Source of the DNA: Trichomonas vaginalis G3
Taxonomy: Eukaryota; Parabasalia; Trichomonadida; Trichomonadidae
DNA: 64,000 nt
Direction of reading: 5' to 3'
Assembly (NCBI RefSeq): GCF_026262505.1
Contig: NC_067208.1
Location: forward strand, 12,657,962 to 12,721,961
Part shown: in pieces, positions 23,951-34,500 of the stretch
Position numbering within the stretch: the stretch's first letter is position 1
Layout: every line of letters begins with the position of its first letter
Made by a program: the position numbers and the translations under genes
Notes under the pieces: model-generated
The model's database searches: none
What the model was told of the DNA's origin: nothing
Seen by the model: the letters and a program-made list of their open reading frames with translations, nothing else

Positions 23951-24743
23951 ATGGCAGAAGACATATGGTTTATACTATTACGACTAAAAACCCTGAGTCA
24001 TATAATTCTATAACAACAAACTTACAAAGTCCTCAAGGACGATATTGTAAACTAACCTTAAACACAATGACGACTAAAGCCTGTTTTGCTCTTTTGACAC
24101 CAGAAGACTTTGTTGTTGTGAATGGTAAAAAATACTCTTTGAAGATACTTACTCAGATATACCACCAACAGGTTTTGTTGACTTATTTAATACTTTAAGG
24201 ACGGATGTAACATGTGCTGCAACTAGAGCAGGTTTCATTATGTTTGGATGTCCGACTGAGTTTACTATAAACGATATGAGCTATAATACAAAACTTATTC
24301 TGGTTTTTACTACCAACAGTTTCCTATAACAGGAAAAGGTGTCATACAAGGAATGTCTATTCCATTGACATTAAGCACACCAATCTTATATATTGTTTCA
24401 AACTTAGGTTCAAAGTGTTATTCGAATGTCGACAGAAACTACTATGACCAAAAGATACTCATGCGTATAAACAACACTTTCTCTGCTGGTTTGCCTATTG
24501 TTCATTCGAATGCAGAATTTTCAAGCTTAGTGAACTCAAACACTTTGGCAGTAAACGTTGACCTTAGTTGACGCAAACTTTGTTCCTGTAAAACTTTTAT
24601 GTCCTATGTATTTGTCAATGACGGCAGAAAGTTTCGAATTGGAAGATGCAACTGGTGAAAGTATTGTATTACAAGAACAACTTCAACAACAAATAGCTCA
24701 AGAACAACAAATGCAACAAATGGAACAACAAAGTCAAGAATAA
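23951..24743 (+). pseudogene. Penton-like minor capsid gene, copy A
   Basis: It matches 37473-38270 along its length, including the Gln-rich C-terminal tail. It is broken, with a few breaks. Confidence 0.8.
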
Positions 24744-24772
24744 AAAAATATTATTTTTTTATTTTTATAAAA

Positions 24773-25999
24773 ATGTACAGAATAGATGTTTCAGATTTTT
24801 ATGACTTCCAAGCATTCAGAAATATGTGTCCATTTAGAGACTATAACAAAGCAGTCGAGAATTTGAAACGTTTAGTCATTTATGTTGACTCTGCCCCAGA
24901 ATGTTATGTCATGAAAGAATGGGATGTTGTCTTTAACAAACCAAGAGCAACAATAGTTTCAGAACAAGAATGTAGACAGAAACTTAAGAAAATAAAAGTC
25001 GTACAAGTTGGCATGAAGATGTTAGATGCTTGGGATATCTTATTGTCAAACTTGAAGATTTTTCAGTTCGTGGTATAAAGTTTATACACCTTCTCCAAAC
25101 TTCTATTCTATCTTCACTGGATATAAATACGAACAAGTAGAATGGAAAGAAAATGTTATAGAAGCTTGGTTAGACCATGTCAAAGAAATTATATGCAATG
25201 GAAACGAAAGAGTCTATGAGTATATCTTATGTTGTTTGCAAACATCTTACAACATAAAAGTGCTAAAAATGAAACTGCTCTCATTATAATTGGAAAACAA
25301 GGAACTGGTAAGAATACTTTCTTTACAGATATTTTGTGCAAACTGTTAGAGGTTATTCGAACCCTAATATGACAAACTTAGAAAACATCTGTGGCAAGTT
25401 TAACTCCTCAATAGAGAATATGAAACTTATAGTTTGCAATGAACTTCAAAGTATAGATACAACAAAAGTTTTGAACTCAGATGCTTTGAAGAGTCTTATA
25501 ACAGACAAAGTTGGAGTTGTTGAAAGAAAATATAAAGACCAAAGAGTTTGTGAAAATGTTGCAAATTCATTATGGTTTCAAACAATGCTGTTCCGATGAA
25601 GTTAGAAATTCTGACAGAAGATATGTAGTTGTCAGAACGTCAGATTCTCATATGCAAGATACAGAATATTTTGACGATTAGCAGAAACTTTGACATCTGA
25701 CTTTTACAACACTTGTTCTCATATTTCATGACATTAGATATTTCTAAGTTCAATCCAAGACAAATTCCACATACCGAAGAGAGACAAACATTGTTAGAAG
25801 CACAAACAAGAGTGTATATGAACTGTTCATAGATGAAACTGACTTTGTGTCATTAGATGAAAGGTCTTTATATGATGAATATAAACAATATTGTCAGAAT
25901 ATGGTTATATGACAGCGTTCTAAACGTAACATTCTTGGCAAATGTCAAAAAGTCTTTTAGACGTACAGAATGGTGTATATACAAAGAAAATTTTTTCTT
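24773..25999 (+). pseudogene. SF3/DUF5906-type helicase gene, copy A
   Basis: It matches 38299-39535. Walker A (GKQGTGKN) and the motif C-like FxMVSNN region can be recognised in pieces. It is broken, with several breaks. Confidence 0.8.
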
Positions 26000-26040
26000 G
26001 AGTAAATTTTAAAAAAATATTTTTTATCCGATAGAAAAGA

Positions 26041-26458
26041 TGGCAAAATTCATCTCAGTAAATAAGTCAAGTCAGGACTTAAAGAAGAACTAGACCCATT
26101 CACATATTTGAATGTTTACTTCTACCATTTTGAAAAGTCTTCATTCAGCAAAGTTTGGAACATCGAACCAGTTAGTTTGCTATTGTGACTAAAAATGGTG
26201 CGAAATTTGAAGACTTAGACATAGAAGGTTTGTTAACAGTCAAAGAAAGTTTTGACAGAAGGTTCTCAAACCTTAAAGAAGGCAAAGCATACAAAACTTG
26301 TTATACCTTATGAACCAAAGAAAGCAGACGACTATGAATATTATGAGTCTAAAAGTTGTAGAGTTCAAGGTAAATTGGGTAAAAAGATTTTAGAGTCTAA
26401 GCCAGTGTTTACTCCTAAAGAGGAAGAGAACATTGACATTGACCCAGAAATGTTCTAA
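26041..26458 (+). pseudogene. Small Polinton gene (139-aa, ENIDIDPEMF type), copy A
   Basis: It matches 59121-59540 and ends in the conserved ENIDIDPEMF. It is broken, with a few breaks. Confidence 0.75.
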
Positions 26459-26477
26459 AAATAAAATTTTATTTTTA

Positions 26478-26930
26478 CATGTCAAATTTCTTTTTCTCTG
26501 GAACTGGTTCAGGTTCTTTCTTTCTCTCTTCTCTTTTTTCTCTTTTCTTTTTCTTTCTTCTTCTTCTCTGGTGGAGATATGTCAAATTTGGCGCAACTAT
26601 ATTTATGTAAGTTCTTTGTCCTTTAATAGCTCATCTATTCTGTTTTCTATTTCATCTTCAAGAACAGCGCATGTCTTCTTTGCATTCTAAGAACTTTTGT
26701 TGGACTTCATCTTTCCAATTCGGCGTCATCTCTGTCAACAAGTCTGTCATTGACAAATTTTAAGACTGCTCTTTGTAATGTTTTATGGTTCTTGTCATAT
26801 TCCCAGAAACAGACTTTAGAACAAATTCACCTTTCTTGTTTACACTATGTAAGATTTTATGGTCGACAGATGTTTGCTGTCAAAAGTTTTGTCTCGAATA
26901 ATAGATAGCGAAATCGCTAGAACATTTTCT
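26478..26930 (-). pseudogene. 153-aa Lys/Glu-tailed gene, copy A
   Basis: The reverse strand matches 58643-59104 and is convergent with the preceding small gene across an AT-rich hairpin (AAAATAAAATTTTATTTTT). It is broken. Confidence 0.75.
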
Positions 26931-26960
26931 AAAAGATAAAAATTTTAATTTTTCTAAAAT

Positions 26961-27827
26961 ATGTTAGAAAAAAAGTTTGACTAGACATTTGCAAAGAAGA
27001 AATTGGGAAATGTTATTAAACAAGAACAAGAGGAAGTTTAGAAAATGCTCGTTAAGCATAACAGCACTTCTAGTTCAAAGTGTGTATACATATATACTAA
27101 CTAGCTTCTATTATGACCGCCTCCCTGTGAATCGTGCTGTTAATAACGGGACTAGATTACACCTCATGCGTCTAGACTTAAGCCCTATGTCACTGTATTC
27201 TTACAAGATGACCCTGCACACAACAAAAGAAACTAGATGGAAGAGAACCATTCTATGAGTTAGTTGTTATTCTGTGACGACATTCTGAGCTCAATTTGAC
27301 CAACACGTCAATTCTGTTCAAAGATTATTTATAAGAGTCTAAGTAGTAGTATAAAGGAATACTGCAGTTGTTAAAGATTGGATAAGGAAGTTACCAAAGA
27401 GAGTTTTGAAGTACTAAAGCTGATAAAATGGAAGTATATAATTCTAAGCTTCAAAGACCCAAGAATTAGAGCGAAATGCAGCAGAATATTAGGACACTTC
27501 AGAAACAAACAGAAAGAGATAGAATACATTTCGAAGAAATTGCAATCTTACGATTGGAAGACTTACCCTCATAGATGTCTTCTTATCTTAGATGATTTCG
27601 CCTCTCATCCTTTGTTAAAGAACAGAGAACAAGATATGTGTCGAATTCTTAAGAAGCTCAGACACTTTAACATCTCAGTTGTCATTTGTGTACAGACAGC
27701 AAAGAGTTTAAGTAAGGATGTTAAAAGAATACTTACTGACATAATACTTTTCCCCAGATTGTCCGAAGACGATTTCATGGAACTTATGAAAGAGTCCATG
27801 GCAGGTAAGTTTGACAGACACCAATGA
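26961..27827 (+). pseudogene. Packaging ATPase gene, copy A
   Basis: The second half matches 57731-58606 well (RCLLILDDFAS, TAKSLSKDVKR), and the first half is heavily altered. It ends at a junction with noncoding host-like DNA that is shared with the inverted copy at 12185. It is broken. Confidence 0.8.
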
Positions 27828-28246
27828 AAAAAATAAAATGATATTTATTTTAAATATATAAGATCCTTATATAAAATATAAATATTTTATCGTTTTATTT
27901 TCTTGTTTTAGAAATGTTTTTTATTGAAAAATCAATAAAACTAACTCCAAAATAAAATTTTTGATTTAAAGACACTATGATGACACCAGGCAAATCTTCC
28001 AAGACACCTATCGTCGGGAATCTAACAACTCTATCAGCAGACAAATAATTGATTGAGGTGATATAAAAATTGAATTTAATTCAATGATCAAACCGACCCA
28101 TTTGTATCTCAAAAATATAATTTTTTCTATGTCAGAGTTTTGATCCCTTTAGGAATCTTACATATACAGCCTTAATTTTCAAGATTTAATAATTATTGCT
28201 CAATGATGTAAAACCGATTCAGAAATTAATATTAGAGTGTCAGAGT
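27828..28246. other. Noncoding AT-rich region before the glycosyltransferase
   Basis: No gene is seen. An inverted, diverged copy is at about 11760-12184. No clear initiator motif stands directly before the ATG at 28247. Confidence 0.6.
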
Positions 28247-29431
28247 ATGTTTATTTGCGATCTTTTCTCATTACTAGTAAGTTGTTCATTTCTTGTAGCC
28301 CTAGAAATTTATTCTTATAATCCAGAATTTGCTTTATTCGGATATGAAACTCCGGATTGGACACCGGCATCATTCTTTAAAGTTAAGCGCAAAATTGATG
28401 TGCCTCTAGAAAAAAATTGGCCAGTATTACGATATATAAATGAAACAATAGAAGATCCTACGCAATACCATTTCTCATATAGAAAACCGAAAGAAACACA
28501 CGACTACAACTTTTATTACAAGACACTTCAGACTACACACTATAGACTTGAAAGAGCATATGTTAGCTTTAATGGTGCTGTAGGTCTTGATGAAAACACC
28601 ATTTTCCAACCAACAGATTTTGAAAGGAACGCTACAAATGCAAGTGTTGTAGGCCATTACCGCGAGGTTATTGTTACAGGATATTTATGGGCAACATATA
28701 ATTTTGGCCATTCATTTGAAGATTTTTTCACTCCACTATTTTTAATTCCTGAAGAAATTAGAAGGAGATCACATATTATTGTATTCTCAATGCCATTTCT
28801 CTATAATACACTCCTGGATCTTCTAGGCTTTTTACCAGATCGAAGAATATATTTACCAAAAAATAAAGGTGAATATATTTCGGCTGATATACTCCATTGT
28901 TTTGCAAATAGAACCTTTTACATCAGTCAATGGGGGCCAAACACTTACAGATTTAAACGGTTCTTGCATGAAAAATTCGAATTAGATAAAATTACACCAT
29001 CTGAATACTGCTTTACAAACAGGCCTAAAGGCAAGAGAAGGCATATTCATAATCTTGATGAAGTAATAAATTCAGCAAAAGCAAAGTTCCCAACAATTGA
29101 TTGGAAATTTATTCCAGATAATCATACAAATCTTATTGAATGCGCCAGGGATTTCAAAAAGATTAAGTTTCTTTTCTCTCCTGTAGGTTCAAACATTTGT
29201 AAATGCATTTTTATGGCCGACAATACTGTTGTTATATGCGTTACAGCGAATTTCCCTGAAAATTCTCTGGCAGGTTTCTGTTTAAGTTGTAAATTATTTG
29301 AGTTACAATATGATTCAATCTCTGCTCATCATTTAGAATATGGTTCACCAATTAATGTGAACGATGCATTATTCCATATAGAAAAATGTTTGAAAGTATT
29401 AGAAACTGGAAATTGGAACGTATATAAATAA
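28247..29431 (+). CDS. GT61/DUF563-type glycosyltransferase, type II membrane protein
   Basis: This is a 394-aa host-type enzyme predicted to transfer a sugar onto glycans or proteins in the secretory pathway; donor and acceptor are unknown. The start is the first ATG of the frame. It gives a short N-terminus directly followed by a membrane anchor (CDLFSLLVSCSFLVALEIY, residues about 4-22), as in Golgi type II transferases. Family landmarks are GHSFEDFFTPLF near residue 154, RHIHNLDEV near 265 and FSPVGSNICKCIFM near 310-323. Several N-x-S/T sites occur. It is the only clearly intact host gene in the window and sits between the end of copy A and the terminal repeat of copy B. A decayed inverted copy lies at 10535-11796. 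Family assignment is fairly sure; specificity is not. Confidence 0.8.
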   Translation: MFICDLFSLLVSCSFLVALEIYSYNPEFALFGYETPDWTPASFFKVKRKIDVPLEKNWPVLRYINETIEDPTQYHFSYRKPKETHDYNFYYKTLQTTHYRLERAYVSFNGAVGLDENTIFQPTDFERNATNASVVGHYREVIVTGYLWATYNFGHSFEDFFTPLFLIPEEIRRRSHIIVFSMPFLYNTLLDLLGFLPDRRIYLPKNKGEYISADILHCFANRTFYISQWGPNTYRFKRFLHEKFELDKITPSEYCFTNRPKGKRRHIHNLDEVINSAKAKFPTIDWKFIPDNHTNLIECARDFKKIKFLFSPVGSNICKCIFMADNTVVICVTANFPENSLAGFCLSCKLFELQYDSISAHHLEYGSPINVNDALFHIEKCLKVLETGNWNVYK

Positions 29432-30060
29432 TAAGAATATTAAAATTAATTTTGAAAATAATCTATTTAAAGTCGATTTATATTCAATTTTTTGAATAAA
29501 TTCAAAATCGACTCGTAATCCAATAGTTGACAATTTGTAATATCTTTAAAATAGACGCATTATTCATATGGCGCAATGAAATAAAAAAATCAAAATGTGT
29601 AAAGCATATTTTGAATATACTTACTATGCAATTTCATACCAGTCTCTATTAAGTTATCGATATTACAATAAATAAGAAAATGATTGTTGAAGTTCTGTGT
29701 AGCTGTCAATGTTACATTTGATAAAAAAAATTAAAACATAAATTGAGTATAGCAAGCATTAATCCATTACTTCTAACTTTTTTAACAATTTGATGAAGTT
29801 TTAAGAACGACGATATATCTTGTTTGGCCAATTGTACAATTGCTACTTAATTCTGATTAAATTATAAAACATAATCTACATACAAAAATATAGTAATGCA
29901 ATAATCTCGGGAACATGGCTCTCAATTTTGAATAGTTTACGAATTTCTCAAATAAAATTGAGGGGATTATGTTCCCGAGATTTTTGCAAAAACAGTTTTT
30001 TAAAAAGTTCTATAAATTCTTTTACAAAACAATATAACAATATGTATATCTTCAATATTT
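29432..30060. other. Noncoding region between glycosyltransferase and copy B
   Basis: It is AT-rich with no gene. It holds the 80-bp foldback at 29903-29982. Confidence 0.7.
29903..29982. repeat. 80-bp foldback element
   Basis: The outer arms are AATCTCGGGAACAT and ATGTTCCCGAGATT, and the inner arms are CTCAATTTT and AAAATTGAG. An unrelated central part separates them. It is present in inverted orientation at about 9960-10038. It could be a miniature transposon, or a transcription end of the upstream gene about 470 bases away. Confidence 0.65.
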
Positions 30061-30070
30061 AGGTCAGGTA

Positions 30071-30170
30071 AGTGGGGCTTCCAGGCGCGTTGCGCCCTCT
30101 AGCCCCGAAGATGTTTAGTATAAATGAAGTTTTTATTCGGAAAATTGTTAGTCTTCTGGTGTGAATTCGG
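30071..30170. repeat. Terminal repeat of copy B
   Basis: The hairpin at 30074-30106 has an outer stem GGGGCT/AGCCCC, 4-base internal loops on both sides, an inner stem GGCGC/GCGCC and a 3-base loop GTT. The repeat continues into the last codons of the 299-aa gene, since the same bases are found at the methyltransferase end (14950-15058). It is preceded by AGGTCAGGTA. Confidence 0.85.
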
Positions 30171-31047
30171 AGGACTCTTCTTGGATAGAGTCTTGTATTT
30201 CCTCCTCTTCTTCCTCCTCCATTGCTTCTGGGAAGAAGCCTTCTTCTGGGTCGAAAACATTATATAATGTGTAATTGAATGACACATTATATCTTTCTTT
30301 GAGTTCGCTCCTGACAAAGAACTTAGTTCCAGGAATACAGAAGACTTCTGTGCGTTGGAAAAGCTGATGTCCTGGAACGAATTTGGCAATTAGAGACTTC
30401 TTTTTTCCGAATTGTTCAGGAGTTTTCATGACGACAGTAACAACATCTCCATCTGCGAGGTCTTGTTGTTGTTCGGAAAGGTAAAGAGCAATGATATGAA
30501 TGGTTGCTGCGTTGAATTCGAGAAAGTCGAATTCAAATTGTGTTGTCGTATAATATTCAAACCATTTTGTACGGTTGTCTCCGAACTCGTCAACGTATTC
30601 ATCTTCGTCATATCCGTAACTAAAGACTTGGAATTCGGCAATTCTCTTGTCGAATGACCGTTGGATGTAACGAGGAAGATTTTGACGAACTTGGTATAAA
30701 GTTCTCAACATTATAAGCTTAGTAAATGTTGGAAAATACTGAACTAAGACATCGCTAAGCTCAATTGGACTTGGAATTGTCTTAGTAAGTTCAATTGAAC
30801 TAGTAATTGCTTTGTTCAGAACTTCACAGAACTGAGTATTGTATGTAGCGTCTGGTTGTGTGTTTTCTTCGGCGTCTTTGAGATATTTAGAGCAAATTTG
30901 TTGAAGAATTTCTCTTAATTCGCTGTTAGACTTTTTGGTGGTTATTCTAACCGCTGTGCCAGTTCTTGGAGGTTGTGGAGCTTTGGCTTTGGTTAGCGGT
31001 TGAGAATTGTTAATGTTTGAATTGTGGTTAACAGCGTTGGCTTCCAT
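30148..31047 (-). CDS. 299-aa variable terminal protein
   Basis: No family is recognised. The start at MEANAVNHN is chosen because GTTCATTTTTATC, an initiator-like motif, lies just upstream; the longer frame would begin inside the conserved control region. The protein has a polar N-terminus, a helical middle (SDVLVQYFPTFTKLIMLRTL), a beta-rich half and a Glu-rich tail (EEEEEEEIQDSIQEE). It is a distant relative of the 402-aa protein in copy A, sharing order and acidic tail but little sequence. Its last codons fall in the terminal repeat. The frame looks whole. Confidence 0.7.
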   Translation of the reverse strand: MEANAVNHNSNINNSQPLTKAKAPQPPRTGTAVRITTKKSNSELREILQQICSKYLKDAEENTQPDATYNTQFCEVLNKAITSSIELTKTIPSPIELSDVLVQYFPTFTKLIMLRTLYQVRQNLPRYIQRSFDKRIAEFQVFSYGYDEDEYVDEFGDNRTKWFEYYTTTQFEFDFLEFNAATIHIIALYLSEQQQDLADGDVVTVVMKTPEQFGKKKSLIAKFVPGHQLFQRTEVFCIPGTKFFVRSELKERYNVSFNYTLYNVFDPEEGFFPEAMEEEEEEEIQDSIQEESSEFTPED

Positions 31048-31519
31048 TAGATAAAAATGAACTGACCAAAAAAGACAGATATTTAAATATTTGAGATAAA
31101 CCGTTTTCGTCAACGGTAACCCCCTCTATTTTTTTATTTTATTTAATAGTTACCGTTAGAAAAACGGTTTATCTCAAATATTGAATGAACTATAAACGTT
31201 TTTTGTTTTCTATATATACTTTTTTGTCCAACGGTAAAACTTTTTACACAACGGTTTTTGAGAGTCGTCGCCGTTGACTTTTTTGTAGAGCACTCAAAAT
31301 AGTATAACTTTGTCCGGACAAGTAAGGGTCTATCGTCGCTACAGGAAAAGTTACAGGCATTCCAAGGAAGTATACTTTGAGAAGCCTTTTCTCCATTATA
31401 GAATGAGATAGGACGGTTATTTTACAAAACTGACAACACTTTGACCGAGTAGTTTTTTGTGCTGAACAAAAAGTGTCATATAAACATCTGTCAAAAACCG
31501 CTTTTTAACTTCACTTAAA
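31048..31519. promoter_or_regulatory. Divergent control region of copy B
   Basis: Within about 31095-31280 there are seven CCGTT or AACGG boxes, four of them in a foldback (AACCGTTTTC...CGGTAAC against GTTACCGTT...AACGGTTT). The perfect palindrome TTGTCCGGACAA is at 31310-31321. CTTCACTTAAA precedes the start of the large gene. The region could serve as a two-way promoter, a protein-binding array or a replication signal. Confidence 0.65.
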
Positions 31520-34500
31520 ATGCCACGTAAGCTACGTAAGAATATACGTAAGAGGAAGGGAGCATTGAAACATCCAATAGTAAAACTGACACCACAACAA
31601 CAGTTGCAACAACAAATGATGAATGACCCCACTATGTTGCAACAAATGTCAAGCAACCCTATGCTTTTAAACCGAGTTATTGGTGCACAGAGTGGAGGTT
31701 TAAGAGCGGCACTTTTAGCGAAAATGGCAGGCTATGGTGGAGCTGCAGACGGAACAGCTTATAACCCTCAAAGTCAAATGAATTTGAGTTCACTCAAAAA
31801 TCAAATAACAGATGTCAAAAAGTCAAACATAGACATACAGAAACAAATAAGTGAAAACGAAAAGAAACTAGAATATGACAGACAGACAAAGAAACTAAAT
31901 GAGTTAAACGTAGAGAAAAAGAAGAAAGAAGAACAACTGAAAGAACTAAGTACAGAGGAATATGCGAAAAAAGTGTCAGAAAAAGCAGCAGAAGTAGCAA
32001 AAATGGAACAAGATGTTATAAATTTGAAAAACCATACTACTCAATATAAAGTACTGAAAGATGAAGAGATAAAACAAAAAGCCATGAAGACATATATGGA
32101 TAGCGATGAGTATAAAAAAGAAGTTGAAGCAAATGTAAAGGCAGAAAAACTTTTACAGTTGCAAAACCAAACCGTACAGTATGAAAACTTAGCACAAGAA
32201 AGTAAAAATAACGACGCAGCCATGCAAAAGGCAATGAAAAGCGCAGAATATATAAAAGCTAATAATGACTGGTTAGATGCCCAAGCCAACGCTAAAGCAG
32301 CCCAACTTATAGGGTCAATAAGGACAAAAATACAAGCGGATGAAGACAGTTCAAATGAAGCTTTAATGAATGCTGACTTTAAGAACGCCTTCGAAGCTCT
32401 TCATAGTAAGGTGAAACTAGTGAACGACTTCTCATCTGGAAAGAAACTGAAGTCTGAAGGTTTCGACAAAGAGTTAAGAGAAGTAGCACAAAATATGACG
32501 AAAATAACAGATGCAGCAACGAGACAGGCAGTTCAAAGTGCCTATGACGCCGTTAGAGCAACTGTTGTGGAAAGTCAAGAAAAAGAGTTACAACAGACCA
32601 AAACAGACCTAGTAAATGCTTTCTTAAAAACGAAAAGTCAGGTAGGACATTATGCTGCAGATGGAACATATGTGCCAGCTGGTGGAACTTATATACCACC
32701 AAACCCTCCAAGAGAAGCACCTGCACCAGGACTACCTAAAACATTTACATCGTCACATGGACACAGACACAGGCATGCACCAAAACCAACACAACAACCA
32801 ACAGTTCAAAATCCAGCACCACAACAACAACCAAAACCAACAGTTCAAAACCCTGCACAACAACCAACAGTTCAAAATCCAGCACCTGCACCACAACCAA
32901 AACCAGCACAACAACCACCTCCACAACCAGCACAGCAACCAACAGTTCAAAACCCTGCACAACAACAACCACAAACAGAGCAAGGACATAAAAGAAGTAG
33001 AGAAAAAGGAAACCAAGAATTCTTAAAAATGCTTAAGGAAGATTATGGTTACCCAGATACTCTTGACTTTAGTGACAGATATAAAGAAGCTATTAGAAAG
33101 TTCAAGGAAGGAAATACTGACCCGAACCTATTTAGCTTTATGGTTGAGCATCAAATCGGATATAATCTCAAACCTGGAAAATACAAGCTCGCTAAGGGAT
33201 ATGATTTAATAGCATATCATCCAAATGACATGAATGAATTTACTCCGAGATATTTGATGTCAGAGCTAAATGATAATTCAACTCTCTTCATGAAACGCGT
33301 AAAAAATAGAGACGGAACGAAAGAAGAAAGGTTTATGAGTCCGGATGACTTAGATAGGGAACTTGTTAAAAACGGTCTCGGAATATATGAAATGCCAGCA
33401 GATGAGGTACAAGAAACTCCACAGGAAGAAGTTCAGATACAACCAGACATGGAAGAAATAGTTCAGCAACAACAGCTAGAAGAGCCTGAAGGAAACGAAC
33501 AAGTCCCTCCTTTGGAAACTAACTTCACAGAACTAGATGAAGATTTGGAACAGCCGAAAAATCTTGACCCTCAACAAGAGTATGAGGTGAATATGGAATC
33601 TTTCCAAGAGTCTAAGAAAAATTCGGCTGACATAGTAGAAGAATATCGAAAAATGTTCACCGACATACAAAAGACTCCAACATCAGATGAAAATATTCAG
33701 CATAGAATGGAAGTACTGAAAGAAAATGTACGCAAATACAATAATCCTTTTTACTTACGACCATATAACGTTCAATCTTTGGCTGAACTCGGTGAAAATA
33801 AAAGGTTAAATTTCAACAAAACATATAGAAATGAAACATTGTTTAAAGTTCATTCAGAACCTAACCAATATGGAAACAAACCTACTTTTGTTTCTGCAGA
33901 CTATGGAACTACAATGAAATGGGGTCATAAAGCTAATCCGGATAGGTGGTTCATAAACTTACAACCTCAATTCCAAGAAGTTGTAGACGCAATGGAAGTG
34001 AATGGTGAACCAGATATAACGGGTATTTTCAGCGCGGCTTTAATGCCATTGAAAGATATGAAAGATGCAGATATTTTGGACCAGTATGAAATGAACATGG
34101 CTGAGGGAAATATAACACCTGACGTTCTAGAACATTTATCTCAAAGAACTACACAGAACCATAGAGATGGTATATTTGGTGAAGAGTTTAGAAAGAAAGT
34201 TAGGGAGAGAGAAGGAAGAGAACCTATTGTACATGACCTTGCAAACGAAAGTTTGCAAAATGTCATAAAAACTTACTTTGCAGACAATGAAATGAGAAGG
34301 GATGAATATTTAAGAAAACTCAAATGGACAGTACCAAATGAAATGTTAGTATTGAAAAACATGTTCCATGACAAAATAAAACCAACTACAGAAATAAATG
34401 ACGCAAGACTGAAACGTTGGGTAAAAGCTTTCCCATTCACAAAAGATATTATTGGTTACATGGAAAGAAAACCAGAATGGCTACAAAAACATATATTTGG

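Larger units (their letters stand above)
16245..27827 (+). mobile_element. Polinton copy A
   Basis: The element begins at a terminal hairpin repeat and runs through the 402-aa terminal gene, control region, large protein, capsid, small antisense gene, 192-aa gene, penton-like gene, helicase and two small genes to part of the packaging ATPase. There it gives way to noncoding host-like DNA without a terminal repeat. It is nearly identical to copy B from the control region on, so both are young. Copy A is broken, with roughly ten or more breaks concentrated in its second half. Confidence 0.85.

Noticed and set aside
28196-28246. Longer N-terminus for the glycosyltransferase
   Set aside because: The upstream frame has no ATG, only a TTG; the first ATG at 28247 directly precedes the membrane anchor.
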